Assembly (NCBI GenBank): GCA_014155875.1
Contig: JACEFZ010021729.1
Coordinates: 434,001-498,000 of the forward strand
Direction: 5' to 3'
Source: Cepaea nemoralis
Lineage: Eukaryota; Mollusca; Gastropoda; Stylommatophora; Helicidae
DNA length: 64,000 nucleotides
Part shown: piece after piece, positions 51,701-60,149 of the stretch
How the letters are laid out: every line of letters begins with the position of its first letter
How positions within the stretch are numbered: position 1 is the stretch's first letter
Program-made: the position numbers and the translations under genes
Notes under the pieces: generated by a model
Databases searched by the model: none
What the model saw: the letters and a program-made list of their open reading frames with translations, nothing else
What the model was told of the DNA's origin: nothing

Positions 51701-54700
51701 CAAATGATATGAGGAGTGTAAGTAGGAGTGTGTAAATGAGCTCAGGTGAATCCTGGCTGAGAGTCACTTCATCATCATCATGTGCCATACTGATAATCAT
51801 GGGTGATCATGTTTTGCTATCTCATACCATCACCAGAATCTTGGATAATCATGGGTGGTCATGTTGTGATATCTCATACCATCATCAGAATCTTGGATAA
51901 TCATGGGTGGTCATGTTGTGATATCTCATAACATCACCAGAATCTTGGATAATCATGGTGGTCATGTTGTGATATCTCATACCATCACCAGAATCTTGGA
52001 TAATCATGGGTGGTCATGTTGTGATATCTCATAACATCACCAGAATCTTGGATAATCATGGGTGGTCATGTTGTGATATCTCATACCACTACAAGAATCT
52101 TGGATCAGCTGTGTTCTTGTCTTGATTATGCCATGAGGCCAAACTATCCAAATATTTATCTCTGCTTTCCCTTGCTCTTTTCTCATAAATCTTCCCAGTT
52201 TGTCCACTAAGTTTTCCAGTATTTCTCCACATAATGTGCAACTGCAGGGTTACATTTGTGAATTAGAATACTGGGTTGACAGACATTTGCAGACTGTACA
52301 GTTAATTGCATGAATTAGAATAGGGTGTTGACTGAAATCTGCAGACTGTACTGTTAATTGGGTGAATTAGAATAGGGGGTTGACTGAAATCTGAGGTAAT
52401 TGTAGGGTTAGATGTGTGTGTGAATTAGAATCATGAATTATGAAGCAGCTGGGGGGTTAGATGCATGAACATAATGGGTTGGCTGAAAACAGTAGATTTA
52501 TGTCAGTATCAACAGTGAGTGATGAAACAATTGCTGCACTAGAGGATGCATACTCCCACAAATATATATATATTTACACACCTACCTGTCTGTCAGTATT
52601 AATTGTGAGTGATAAGACAGACACTAGCTAGAAGCTGTAATGTTTCCACAAATACAGGTATACCTTTGTCAAATGTCAACAGTGAATACGGAACAATCAC
52701 ATCTATTATGCGTTTTTTGCCCTGAGTAAACATTTTTTTCTCAGCAAGTCTTCTGTCCCACAGCAAGTAAGCCTGAGTGTTCCCACAACTACACAATATA
52801 ATCATGCAATACAGTCACACAACATAAGTACACAGTATAAAGACACAAAACACTCACATTATACAATCATATAAAAATGAAATTCATGTCATCACAGGAG
52901 ACCATTGGGTAAGTAGAGAACTTTCACTTCATACCTCAGCTGACCGGTTATAACCAGCTCTAGATGTACAATGTATAATGTGACCAGTTATCACCAGCTG
53001 TAGGTGTGCAATGTATTTGTACAATATGACCGGTTATCACCAGATGTAGGTGTTCAATATATATGTACAATATAACCGGTTATCACCAGCTGTAGGTGTA
53101 CAATGTATGCAAACAATATGACCGGTTATCACCAGCTGTAGGTGTACAATGTATGCGAACAATATGACCGGTTATTACCAGGTACAGATGTACAACGTGT
53201 ATGTGGGGTCTGGGGTGTCAGGCATTGGTAGCACCTTTGGTAAGGATGACTGTCACTCCCTTTTCAGGGACCATTCCCCACTGGTCCAAGCCTGACATCC
53301 AGCTCACGCCTGTGGCTCCTAGTGGCTGTCAGCATATGATAGTGGCCATCCCCCCGGGGCAACAGCTGCGACAGGCTGGCTAAACCAGGCTTGGTTAACT
53401 GAATTTTGTGTCAAACCAAGCAGTGAACTAGGGTATGCCTACCTAGCATGTGAAGACAGGATTTGGCAGACTGCGCAGAAGAAATCATTGATGATTCAAG
53501 GGGCAAGAAGGCATTTACCTGCAAAGTGTTGTGGAACGTAATGAGCACAGCAAGGCACATAGAGTGCCCTGGTCACCCACTGCACCTGTATCCGTCTCCA
53601 GTCGTCTTGACTTGTCTTGCCACTGGACTCAGATGAACTCAGGCGAGAGAGTGAGGTCGACGAATTGCGCAACTCTTCCTCACTTTAATCCAATTCACTG
53701 CGCAAGTCATTCTTCATTCAACTTCATATATCACCTTCAAGCCCTGTGGTGATTAGTGAGCGGACAAGCGGCAAGCGTGGGTTAAGATCAGATTCGCTGG
53801 GCTGGTCACTTAACTCGTATGCCAGATCACAGATTATCTAAACAAATTTTTTACGGCAAGCTGCGTTGTGGTAAATGCTCTGAAGGCGGCTACAGGAAAC
53901 GCTTTAAAGACACTCTGAAAATCTCACTGAAAGCTTTTGGAATTAATCATGACACCTGGAAGACTGCTGCCAAAGACCGAAATTCGTGGCGTACATCATT
54001 ACACAAGGGTGCAGTCACTCGTGAAGCAACCAGAACTGCAAGAGCTGTGAAGAAAAGACTGGACAGAAAAACCACTGCAGGAGATCCTCCTCCAGAAACG
54101 TCAAGCATTCTTTGCCCACATTGACAAAGAACAATTTGAGCCATAAAAAGGCCTTATGAGCCATCTTAGAACTCTCTTGATGGACAAACAACATAATATG
54201 ATCATTATGTGTACACAATGTACACATAAACACATAAAGATAATACAGACACAATGTAATGCACATATTAACATACAGAGACAACAAACACACATAAAGT
54301 ACACAATATATAGACAATGAACATACACATGTAATGTACACATTAATATACATCAACAAATCATTCAGAACATTAATGCACAGATTAATATAGAGACAAA
54401 ACATATGTAAGCAATCCACATATTCATGTACAGAAACCACCACAGTTAAATAATGCACACATTAATTTATGTGCTGTGTCATTACATATGAGGGCAGTCC
54501 AAAAAGAAACTAGACTATTTGAAAAAAAAATTGGTTTGCTATACTTATAAATTCTCTCCTTTGAAATAGTTCCTTCCACGGTTGATACATAGCTCCCAAA
54601 ATGTGTTCCAGCTTTGAAATGTATCCTGGAAATCAATTTCTGGGATAGCATACTTGTCTTGCATTATATTGTCCAGGACCTATTCTATGGTAGGAGGCTG

Positions 54701-57700
54701 CGGTAGCATAGTGGCCAGAAGACCCAGGGGTCAAGGATCTTTTTTTTTTGCGCACGCTCGCTTTGAACCCAAGCATAGTCCATACACACTACTTCTAGTA
54801 GTGCTGGACTGGATTTTGCGCTTGGGTTAGTTTTTCCTATTAACTGTGGCTCTCATCATCAGGCAAACCCACTTCGACTTCAGAGGTACTTGTAATTTAC
54901 ATCCCAAAGTCAAGGATGATAGGTCAACATTTTAGTCCAACTGTCCAGTGTAGGGGATGAACACCTTACCTCGGCATCAGCACACTAGATGTTTAAGAAC
55001 ATGCATTCTTATCCATTCTGCCATGCTGACCTACAGGTCAAGAGTTTGATCTGTACTGAGGTGGATTTTGTTGATTTTTAATGACCTGGGTTCCAGGTGG
55101 GTCCAGCCTAAAATGGGTACCCAGAAACGTCTGAGGAAGTAAAGGCAACAGGTACGATACTAACACCAGCACCCACCAAGTGCTGATTGGTCTATACAAA
55201 TATGGGTCGAGCGTCATGTGTCCGATGTGCCATAATTAGTACAAAAGGGGACTTAACTTTTTGACTTGACTTCATCTATGGTATGAAACTGGCGATATTT
55301 AAGGGTAGATGTCAACTCTGGTAGCAATAAAAATATCTGCAGGGGCCAAATATGTAGAGTTATGACAGCTGTGGGGACAACAGTTGTCTTGAGCTTTGTT
55401 AAAAACTCAAAATTAAGTCGTGATGTGTGCGCTGGTGCCTTGTTGTGGTGCAGCATTTTGCTAGTCCATGATTCAGACCTTTTTTTAAAAATAAGCCATG
55501 TGCACATGTGACAGATCACATATTTCAAGACTGCTCGAAATACAACATATCTAGGCAAATCTTCTAGCCTAGAGAAACAACACAAGAAGATAAAATATAT
55601 GGGCCACTGAGTGAATTAAAAAAGACTGAAGTTCATAGTTCTTCTGCGTTCATCCGGAGAGTTTTTTCGGATGTGATTGCATTGTGCCTGTTTACAGCAG
55701 AGCTGCGTTCTTGTGCCATTAGACCGACACATCCGACTTCTGTGGGCATTTGTTGACCAGGTTAACCTTCCCGGGGGAAGTTCATACAAGAGACAACATT
55801 GCAGCTATAGACAGATTTCAAGCAAATGAAAGAAAACGGTCATGAGACATATCTAAAAGATTCCATGACATTAAGTTTGAACTCTTTGTTGATTGTCTGA
55901 CAGCATGGAACTCATTATAAATGGTTACTTTCCAAACTAAAAAGACATCAACAAAACCTTCACATTTGAGCAACTCAGACGTGCTTTTTGTTGATTGCAG
56001 TGATGACATTCTGACCCAATGTGATGACTGCCTCTTAGTTTTGACATCATAGCCGTAAACCTAGGTTTTGTTACCTTTCATATCATTTTTCAGAGTGTGG
56101 CTGCTGGTTTTCTATGACTGCCGCTTCCATCGATGATGAACTGTATTTTTTGTGAAGGACTTTTGTGTTGGCATTCTGGCGGCGGCGTTATGCACAGTGA
56201 AATGCTTTGACTTCTGTCCACGGTTGTTTGTAACGTGAATTGCATGTTCGGAATAATGACAGCCGGCTTTGTCACAGAACTGAGTGGATTGCCTTATGCA
56301 GTAATGTGTGGCTGCTGGTTTTCTAGTGACTGCCACTTCCATCGACGATGAACTGTATTTTTCATGGAGCACTTTTGTGTTGAGGGCTGTTGGTTTCTCG
56401 AAACTCCTGTCTGTTCCACTTTTCACATGGGGCAGTGAGAAGCATTTTGTGTGATATTCACTGGCACAGGAATGGAGCATAATGAGGACGACCCGTTGCC
56501 ATGAAGTTGGAACAGCGACTAATGACTAATGACTAATTTTTCAGAAAGTTTTTGTCAGCATTTGATTGATCTAATAGCGCCAGACTGTGTATGAGATTTC
56601 TTTTTGTTCATCATTAAGCAGATTTAGCACTAATTTTGATGAATGTTTTAAAAATTGCCAAGTGTACTACATGTACATGAACGACTAACCACCAGGCTGT
56701 GATCCCGTTACTATTAGACTAAAAGTAAACATCACAGGCACACAAATATGTAGTTGCTATCTCGCTGACCCACTTACTCGTAACACTGTTTTAAAAGTCA
56801 GGTTTCTTTTGTGGACAGCTCTCGTATGTAAATCAATTTACTAATTATTGTGCTAGAACAACACATACCTATGTGCATAAGCACAAATACACAACACAAA
56901 TACAATGCACACAAATATAAATTGATGAGAAGCCCCTGAGGAGACTGAGACAGCATAAGAAATAAACTCACATATTGATGGGTCATGTAACGTATCTCAT
57001 TAATAACTGAGACAGCATGAGAAATAAACCCACATATAGATGAGTCATGTAACGTATCTCATGAATAACTGAGACAACATGAGAAATAAACCCACATATA
57101 GATGGGTCATGTAATTCATCTCATGAATAACTGAGGCAGCGGGGGGCTGAGTGGTCTCGAAGTATGGTGTCCGCCTCGAGTGCTGGAGGTGCCGGTTCAG
57201 GCCCATATGAGGACCGGGATTTATTTAAAAAATGCACCTGGGCTTCCAGTAATAAAATTTGCCCTGGTCTCTGGGTAGTGAGATCGGACACCCGTGTGTA
57301 TTGTTGCGCACGTAAAAAATCCCATGGCAGTTGGAAATCGAAAAAGAGTAGCCTAACGGCGCTGCCAAGGCTAAATTTCGAGTTAAAAATCTACCCAAAG
57401 TATTTCAGGATCCTTGCCGCTGCTAACAGAGTTCGTGCATTGAGCTGAGTTTCTCCAGACTCAGGTTTGAGTTAGGAGGAAAACGGAGCACTTATGGGTT
57501 AAATCATGTGCTGTGATGTTGATCCAAAGACTAAACTAAACTAAACTAACTGAGACAGCTTGAGAAATAAACTCACATATAGATGGGTCATGTAATGTAT
57601 CTCATTAATAACTGACACAGCATGAGAAATAAACTCACATACAGAGGGTCAAGTAACATATCTCATGAATAACTGAGACAGCATGAGAAATAAACTCACA

Positions 57701-57975
57701 TATAGATGGGTCACATTACGTATCTCATGAATTACGTATCATGAATTACTGAGGCAGCATGGGAAATAAGCTCACATATTGATGGGTCATGTAATGTATC
57801 TCATAAATAACTGAGACAGCATGGGAAATAAACTCACACAGATGGGTCATGTAACGTATTCCATGAATAACTGAGACAGCAAAACTTACCCAGTATAAAC
57901 TGTGGCCAATAGGTGACACGTTTAAACAAAGGATATGTGACGACTATACCCAGGGATGCAGCACCAAGAATTATG
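21536..57975 (-). CDS. COQ2: COQ2, 4-hydroxybenzoate polyprenyltransferase, C-terminal part with two alternative exons
   Basis: UbiA-superfamily membrane prenyltransferase of the mitochondrial inner membrane; it attaches the polyprenyl tail to 4-hydroxybenzoate in ubiquinone synthesis. Exons in transcription order: 57975-57890, then either 50837-50707 or 38432-38299, then 23951-23763 and 21715-21536. All have GT/AG borders and compatible phases. The second Asp-rich, diphosphate-binding motif is formed across a splice junction, YDTx[18 protein letters not shown]. The first Asp-rich motif (NDxxD) and the mitochondrial targeting region must lie upstream of the window; I searched 58-64 kb on this strand and did not recognise them. 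The paired homologous exons match the mutually exclusive arrangement known for helminth coq-2, where they select ubiquinone or rhodoquinone synthesis. Introns are large (2.0, 14.3, 12.3 and 7.1 kb) and full of arrays. Confidence 0.93.
22258..22387 (-). mobile_element. GAA-tailed SINE (family 3), diverged copy
   Basis: cttcttcttctgtcacgttc ... ccttcccggg; it has lost part of the middle relative to 15307-15610. A second fragment of only the distal half lies at 22743-22807. Confidence 0.7.
23216..23419 (-). mobile_element. SINE family 4, 5'-truncated
   Basis: It matches the 3' half of 57141-57549 in reverse (aagtgctccgttttcctcct, gaaatactttgggtagattt). Confidence 0.7.
23763..23951 (-). CDS. COQ2: COQ2 exon with second half of Asp-rich motif 2
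   Basis: 63 codons, phase 0 at both ends: [26 protein letters not shown], then a transmembrane stretch ending TKIAQQ. DxxDDxxIGxKSTAxxFG is the COQ2/UbiA second motif binding Mg-diphosphate. The acceptor is gttggcag and the donor gtatgt. Confidence 0.95.
24190..24410. repeat. Dispersed repeat shared with 17403-17650 and 37225-37395
   Basis: The three intervals share tgctca.g.ttgattttgca, agttttatatg, cagtcccatgccaaccctc and gcttccctta-like blocks in the same order. No coding potential; probably an old SINE/LINE 3' segment. Confidence 0.5.
24820..25255. repeat. Degenerate ~32-bp repeats
   Basis: Units of tactgctgctgcaatgtcct plus gattttaaaaaa, highly variable. Confidence 0.75.
25262..29470. 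repeat. 4.2-kb array of a 42-bp unit in COQ2 intron
   Basis: About 100 copies of acctgaagcctctatacaac plus taacagacaagatgatctgaca. The core acctgaagcctctatacaac is nearly invariant, while the spacer varies in length (deletions in -agacaagatgatc-). Interleaved variants (gatgattatctcac) recur in runs, indicating block duplication. Confidence 0.97.
29470..30130. other. Non-array intron segment with SINE family 2 fragment
   Basis: 29735-29900 matches the SINE family 2 body (gtctatacaaatatggaccc, atatgtccaatg). The remainder shows nothing recognisable. Confidence 0.5.
30137..30328. mobile_element. Foldback (MITE-like) element, ~190 bp
   Basis: Imperfect inverted arms of about 72 bp: 30140-30211 (aaggaagtagagattatagg) pairs with 30254-30325 (cctctaatctctacttcctt), with a loop of about 42 bp. 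No transposase; a transcript would form a long hairpin. Confidence 0.75.
30370..33112. repeat. 2.7-kb array of a 36-bp unit in COQ2 intron
   Basis: About 75 copies of acctcatgactagaggatga plus tcaacagctaacacta, with a shorter variant (gaggcatcaac) interspersed. The 36-bp length gives spurious 12-residue-repeat ORFs on the - strand (30381-30590, 32628-33095). Confidence 0.97.
33130..33890. repeat. Degenerate ~52-bp repeats
   Basis: Units of attctaaacattcactgcag plus tcatggttgaaccttgttca and catatcaataac, with strong divergence. Confidence 0.8.
33900..35270. other. Intron sequence without genes
   Basis: 34370-34590 has loose repeats of a-catttacagattccatg and tgtccagttctacag. 34740-34761 is an (AT)n microsatellite. 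No coding or element signature was recognised in the rest. Confidence 0.5.
35275..35897 (-). mobile_element. LINE 3' fragments around a foldback element
   Basis: 35275-35330 (- strand CPECCDIGS) matches the LINE tail at 18770-18800. 35735-35897 matches the - strand LINE tail at 18831-18985. Between them, 35333-35500 is tRNA-like SINE sequence (gtgggttcgattcc) and 35559-35733 is a foldback element. Confidence 0.6.
35559..35733. mobile_element. Foldback (MITE-like) element, ~175 bp
   Basis: Near-perfect inverted termini of about 33 bp: tttaaacacagaaaccacaa + acaatatgttgc (35563-35594) against gcaacatattgt + ttgtggtttctgtgtttaaa (35699-35730). The interior (cctgatgaatgcagcgaaat) resembles 17085-17145. 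Confidence 0.75.
35950..37210 (-). pseudogene. LINE ORF2 5' part (endonuclease to start of RT), decayed
   Basis: On the - strand, in order: [20 protein letters not shown] (endonuclease start, near 36980), [40 protein letters not shown] with MNKDGNLF (endonuclease core, near 36700), then [20 protein letters not shown] (linker before RT, near 36060). Several frameshifts. No RT catalytic motif is adjacent, so the copy is 3'-truncated or interrupted. Confidence 0.65.
37545..37690 (+). mobile_element. tRNA-like SINE fragment (shared with 63614-63760)
   Basis: Both intervals have a tRNA-like head (ttggtgtaacagttaggatg / ttggccgagtggttaggaca), ctgacaatgg, and then actccat..actcaggcctac. Confidence 0.6.
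37670..38110. repeat. 32-bp minisatellite, about 13 copies
   Basis: The unit is tctgtcttcaatctactttg plus aacacaattatg. It lies about 190 bp downstream, in COQ2 sense, of the alternative exon at 38299. Confidence 0.9.
38299..38432 (-). CDS. COQ2: COQ2 alternative exon, canonical type (candidate ubiquinone exon)
   Basis: 134 nt: two bases plus 44 codons reading [20 protein letters not shown] ... [14 protein letters not shown]. The acceptor is ctttctaccag|GC and the donor catcag|gtaagc. [15 protein letters not shown] and WTLxYDTxYAHQ follow the ordinary animal COQ2 pattern, and the length agrees, so this is the likely housekeeping ubiquinone-type exon. It joins in phase to 57890 upstream and 23951 downstream. 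Confidence 0.93.
38580..40135. repeat. ~84-bp repeats (interrupted by the 330-bp element)
   Basis: Units contain agtaacagctgcaacaactc, aaccttcattaaaatgttg and acatgcacagctgtggaccc. The array degrades rightwards and is split at 39428-39780. Confidence 0.85.
39440..39768. mobile_element. ~330-bp retroposon-like element, copy 2, with perfect 12-bp target duplication
   Basis: Same element and orientation as 3307-3638, differing by few bases, here interrupting the 84-bp array. Perfect 12-bp direct repeats aactcaatactt occur at 39428-39439 and 39769-39780, showing a clean, recent insertion. Confidence 0.85.
40173..40470 (+). mobile_element. tRNA-derived SINE (family 1), full length
   Basis: The head is ggccagtatggctgaatgga; the B-box region is aaggggtttaacccct; the body is gtaaattacaagtacctgtg ... 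actatgcttgaattcaaagc. This is the clearest copy of the family for consensus building. Confidence 0.85.
40712..40945 (+). mobile_element. tRNA-derived SINE (family 2)
   Basis: The head is gaggtggctagcatgcttgt with gaggtcctgtgtttaaatc. The body is gacctagcctaaaatat ... cagtctacaaatatgggggt. Confidence 0.75.
40960..41490. repeat. ~15-bp minisatellite
   Basis: About 35 copies of gtcaagtgacatgtg with aggtc/tagtc variants. Confidence 0.95.
41640..41800 (+). mobile_element. LINE tail fragment
   Basis: The + frame contains [17 protein letters not shown], related to the ERVWECPECSDVG tail at 18750-18800. Confidence 0.5.
41930..47240. repeat. 5.3-kb array of a ~31-bp unit between the COQ2 alternative exons
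   Basis: About 165 copies of atgtctatcaacataaacag plus aaacaaatgtc, with a 34-bp variant (acaacaactgtc) at semi-regular intervals forming higher-order blocks. It occupies over 40% of the intron separating the two alternative exons. Confidence 0.97.
47240..48660. other. AT-rich intron segment with degenerate repeats
   Basis: 47930-48290 has about eight degenerate ~45-bp units (ccaatcacagt, ctaccatcatgccaag, atactac). 47705-47836 is a short acidic open frame on the - strand (see findings). Nothing else is recognised. Confidence 0.5.
48680..50680. repeat. ~21-bp degenerate minisatellite downstream of the divergent COQ2 exon
   Basis: Units of actgacagtgtcacaccatg. They start within about 30-60 bp of the donor of the exon at 50707 (in sense orientation) and extend 2 kb, broken by a dispersed element at 49245-49690. 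Confidence 0.85.
49245..49690. repeat. Dispersed repeat, also at 58215-58540 and 60508-60720
   Basis: The three copies share caccttg..a.cttga.agac, accatgtgttgcccatg.ag, gatccc and gacaagctgcagaagctgca / cagaagctgcag blocks in order. No ORF of note. Confidence 0.65.
50707..50837 (-). CDS. COQ2: COQ2 alternative exon, divergent type (candidate rhodoquinone exon)
   Basis: 131 nt: two bases plus 43 codons reading [20 protein letters not shown] ... [13 protein letters not shown]. The acceptor is tctgtttcag|GC and the donor caccag|gtacat. It encodes the same segment as 38299-38432, with the same phases and termini, but is one codon shorter and departs from the usual animal COQ2 consensus (GVLMAWSS where GALLGWSA is usual). 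It encodes transmembrane sequence and the first half of the second Asp-rich motif. By analogy with helminth coq-2e I infer that it biases the enzyme to the rhodoquinone precursor; this is not shown by sequence alone. Confidence 0.88.
50993..51165 (-). mobile_element. SINE family 1, truncated
   Basis: The head (ggtcagcatgcccaaattat on the -) and the proximal body (acttgtaatttacaacccca on the +) are present; the distal part is missing. It lies about 155 bp upstream, in sense, of the divergent COQ2 exon. Confidence 0.7.
51170..51395. repeat. 26-bp minisatellite
   Basis: About eight copies of atatcaatcacaccattcac plus acactg. Confidence 0.9.
51775..52110. repeat. 52-bp minisatellite
   Basis: About six copies of atcttggataatcatgggtg, gtcatgttgtgatatctcat, accatcaccaga. 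Confidence 0.9.
52240..52480. repeat. Degenerate ~55-bp repeats
   Basis: About four units containing gaattagaatagggtgttga, ctgaaatctgcagactgtac. Confidence 0.7.
52930..53195. repeat. 48-bp minisatellite
   Basis: About five copies of gaccggttatcaccagctgt, aggtgtacaatgtatgtaca, atat. Confidence 0.9.
53200..54130 (+). pseudogene. LINE ORF2 tail with flanking 3' sequence
   Basis: The + strand reads FAGLVT, then [60 protein letters not shown]. This is the WAGHxxRMPDxRLPKQxFYGEL...KRFKDTLK tail of a second LINE family, different from 6740-6990. The tail frame runs about 100 codons without a stop to a stop at 54122; no RT domain upstream. Confidence 0.8.
54692..55250 (+). mobile_element. SINE family 2 inside the mariner, itself split
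   Basis: The head is aggctgcggtagcatagtgg (54692 on). It is interrupted at 54740-55033 by a family 1 SINE and resumes at caggtcaagagtttgatctg; the body is gtacccagaaacgtctgagg ... ggtctatacaaatatgggtc. Confidence 0.75.
54740..55033 (-). mobile_element. SINE family 1 inside SINE family 2
   Basis: Full length, - strand, with a T-run at 54740-54749 (A-tail) and the head at 55033. The flanks ggtcaagga and ggtcaagag look like a short target duplication. Confidence 0.8.
55638..55776 (-). mobile_element. GAA-tailed SINE (family 3)
   Basis: It runs from cttctgcgttcatccggaga to ccttcccggg. The 10-bp target duplication gaagttcata lies at 55628-55637 and 55777-55786. Confidence 0.85.
55780..56930. other. 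Intron segment with an ~80-bp duplication
   Basis: 56096-56175 and 56308-56382 are two copies of a ~75-80-bp segment (gtgtggctgctggttttcta, tgactgccgcttccatcgat). 55777-55850 resembles 24648-24720. No gene is recognised. Confidence 0.5.
56935..57885. repeat. 62-bp array copying a COQ2 donor junction
   Basis: About ten copies of a unit aactgagacagcatgagaaa, taaactcacatatagatggg, tcatgtaacgtatctcatg. In COQ2 sense each unit carries GTGAGTTT ... GCTGTCTCAG, matching the real intron start GTAAGTTTTGCTGTCTCAG at 57889. It is interrupted by a SINE at 57141-57549. Confidence 0.9.
57141..57549 (+). mobile_element. tRNA-derived SINE (family 4) with ACTAA tail
   Basis: The head is ggggggctgagtggtctcga with ggtgccggttcaggccc; the body is gcacgtaaaaaatcccatgg ... 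gaaaacggagcacttatggg; the tail is actaaactaaactaa. It interrupts the 62-bp array and is flanked by array-derived ctgaggcagc / ctgagacagc. Confidence 0.75.
57890..57975 (-). CDS. COQ2: COQ2 exon upstream of the alternative pair
   Basis: 86 nt: one base, 28 codons ([20 protein letters not shown] then TYWPQFIL) and one base, matching the conserved TYPLxKRxTYWPQ loop of COQ2. The acceptor is gtcttacag and the donor ctgg|gtaagt. The last G joins GC from either alternative exon to form Gly. A 62-bp tandem array abuts the donor and its units carry donor-like copies. Confidence 0.93.
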
Positions 57976-58084
57976 CTGTAAGACAAACAGGTAAACAGAG
58001 ATGAAGATACGTATGTATTAGCACATAAACACGTGTGTGTATTATTTGTTTGTTTCTTCTCTTTTATTATTTTTTGTTCGAAGC

Positions 58085-58170
58085 GAGTGCACTCACTGAC
58101 TGACTGACACCTCACTCCTGACTGACACCTCACTCCTGACTGACACCTCACTGACTGACTGACACCTCAC
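58085..58170. repeat. Short ctgactgacacctcact repeat
   Basis: Five or six imperfect copies of gactgacacctcactcct. Confidence 0.8.
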
Positions 58171-58859
58171 CGTCTTGACCGACTATAGTTTGTTACATTG
58201 TGCTTCTAATAAGGCATAATAAATATAACACATGGTGGTAGCAAAGTTTATTCCTCCCACAGCACAAAGCCTCGGCTGAATTATAGAGACCATGTGTTGC
58301 CCATGCAGTACAATCCCTTACTCAGCCTGCCTAGTTAACTACAGAGGGAAGGTTAACAACTATTCATCTGGAACAAGACAAGATGCAGAAGCTGCAGCTT
58401 CAGCAAAGCAATGCTCTGTCAGAGCTTCGATCCTAGACCAGTTGCTGACCATGGCTTACTTAGAGCTTGGTCTGCCCTGCCATGACATTTAATATTTAGG
58501 TTGCATTTCCTTGCACCAGGATAAGGACCACCTTTATAAGAGGTTTGTGTAAAGCGAGTGAATAACATCTTGCTATACAACTCTGAGGTCAGTGTGTCCA
58601 ACTTTGGCATGTACTTGTGTCAAGTTTGCTTCTTCTAAAGATTCCATCCAAACTAACGGGACCTATATATCCATAGGTAGGTTTTCTTTCCTAGCAAACA
58701 GAAATGAACATATGTATGTATTAGCATAATATATGTGTGTATATTATTTGCTTCTTCTCCCTTTTAGTTGCTTTTTCAAAGAGAGTGCACAGACCTTGCT
58801 ATACACCTCAAAGGTCAGTGTGTCCAACTTCGATGTGCATTTGTATCAAATGTGCTTCC

Positions 58860-59660
58860 TGAGATTAAACCAAGCACACAATGACCCAATCTTCCTTGGT
58901 GAAACCTCACTTCAAGACGTGGAATCATACACCCATTTAGGCAGCAATGTAGAAACAGATGGTGGAACTGATAAAGATATTTAACAAAAGAATGCAAAAA
59001 GTAAGAGAAGCTTTCACAGCAGTAGGAAATGTGTGGAAGTCAAAAGAAATTAAACCGAGCATCAAACTTAGAATATATAACTCCAGTGTTAAACCAGTAC
59101 TGCCATATGGATCAGAACATAGAGAATAATTAAAAGAAATACTAATGCACTACAAATATTCATTAATTGACGGTGCTGCGCAGAATAGTATGACGAAAAT
59201 GGTATAACAGAATCACCAATGTAGAGCTCATGGAGAGAACTAAACAAATTCTAGTGGATTAAGAGGTGAGGAAAAGATGCAGGCACTGGGTGGGACACAC
59301 TGAGAAAACCTGAAGATAGTATATCTAGACACTCCCTTATCTAGAACCCACAAGGCAAATGAAATAGTGGGAGACTTAAAAACACATGTAGAATAGAATT
59401 AAAGACAGAAATAAATATGTGGAGAACATGGACAGAGCTGCAGGAGATAGCAAAAGATAGGCTGACTTGGTGTTGATTGAAGGTCCACGCCCCAATGAAG
59501 GATACAAGGCAGAAGAAGAGAACGAGAGGAAGGAGGAAGAAGAAGAAGAAGAAGAAGAAGAAGAAGAAGAAGAAGAAGAAGAAGAAGAAGAAGAAGAAGA
59601 AGAAGAAGAAGAAGAAGAAGAAGAAGAAGAAGAAGAAGAAGAAGAAGAAGAAGAAAAGGA
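58860..59660 (+). pseudogene. LINE ORF2 tail ending in a long (GAA)n
   Basis: The + strand reads DPIFLGETSLQDVESYTHLG SNVETDGGTDKDI, then frameshifted remnants of the RT tail, and near the end VLIEGPRPNEGYKAEEENER running directly into the GAA tract. The 3' microsatellite tail is typical of RTE-like LINEs. Confidence 0.7.
59536..59656. repeat. (GAA)n microsatellite, ~120 bp
   Basis: About 40 uninterrupted GAA triplets at the 3' end of the LINE fragment. Poly-Glu, poly-Lys and poly-Leu ORFs here are artefacts. Confidence 0.97.
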
Positions 59661-59827
59661 GTTGCTAAACTTGAAGACTTTATAAAGGACAAAAGAAAAT
59701 GTGAACCAATACTAAACTGGTGTGATCAGCTGTCACATGCTCGTAGAAATTCTGAAGGGGAGACTTGTGCATCTATGGGCTTGATGTGTAATGGTAACAT
59801 TTCATTGTAATATTTCATCATCATAGT

Positions 59828-60100
59828 CAAGTGAATTGTGTTGCACTGTTGTCAAGCCCGTGGCTCAATACATCCAACTTCGACAAGTATTTCTGGGGGT
59901 TTGTTTTCCCCAAGCTTTTGACTGTGCCCAGTCTACCTACGAGACAGTAGGTTTGTGTACCGCTTTATCTGGTCCCTATCCCTTGACCTGTCTGACATGG
60001 GAGACCTTACCAGTAGCTGTGCTACTGTCGGCATAGCTCTTGGGTCATTGGAACATGCAAGCACCTCTACCGCTACAAGGCAACCTAGGGGAATGGGATA
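59828..60100. repeat. Dispersed repeat, copy of 19569-19810
   Basis: Shares ctggtccctatcccttgacc and taccagtagctgtgctac with the copy at 19.6 kb. Confidence 0.55.
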
Positions 60101-60149
60101 ATCTGATGTGTTAAGCTTCAGATGCAACAGTGGCAGAGTAGTGTTGGTT

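Larger units (their letters stand above)
54485..55590 (-). pseudogene. Decayed mariner transposase, - strand, split by nested SINEs
   Basis: On the - strand: [20 protein letters not shown] then [19 protein letters not shown] and [19 protein letters not shown] (55500-55265), and after the SINE block [18 protein letters not shown] and [12 protein letters not shown] (54690-54545). The HHDNAPAHT motif is mutated (HHNKAPAHT), so the second catalytic Asp is lost. The + strand edge gagggcagtccaaaaagaaa (about 54490) may be the terminal repeat. Confidence 0.75.

Noticed and set aside
59399..59692. Poly-Glu/poly-Lys/poly-Leu ORFs
   Set aside because: All are readings of the (GAA)n microsatellite at the end of a LINE.
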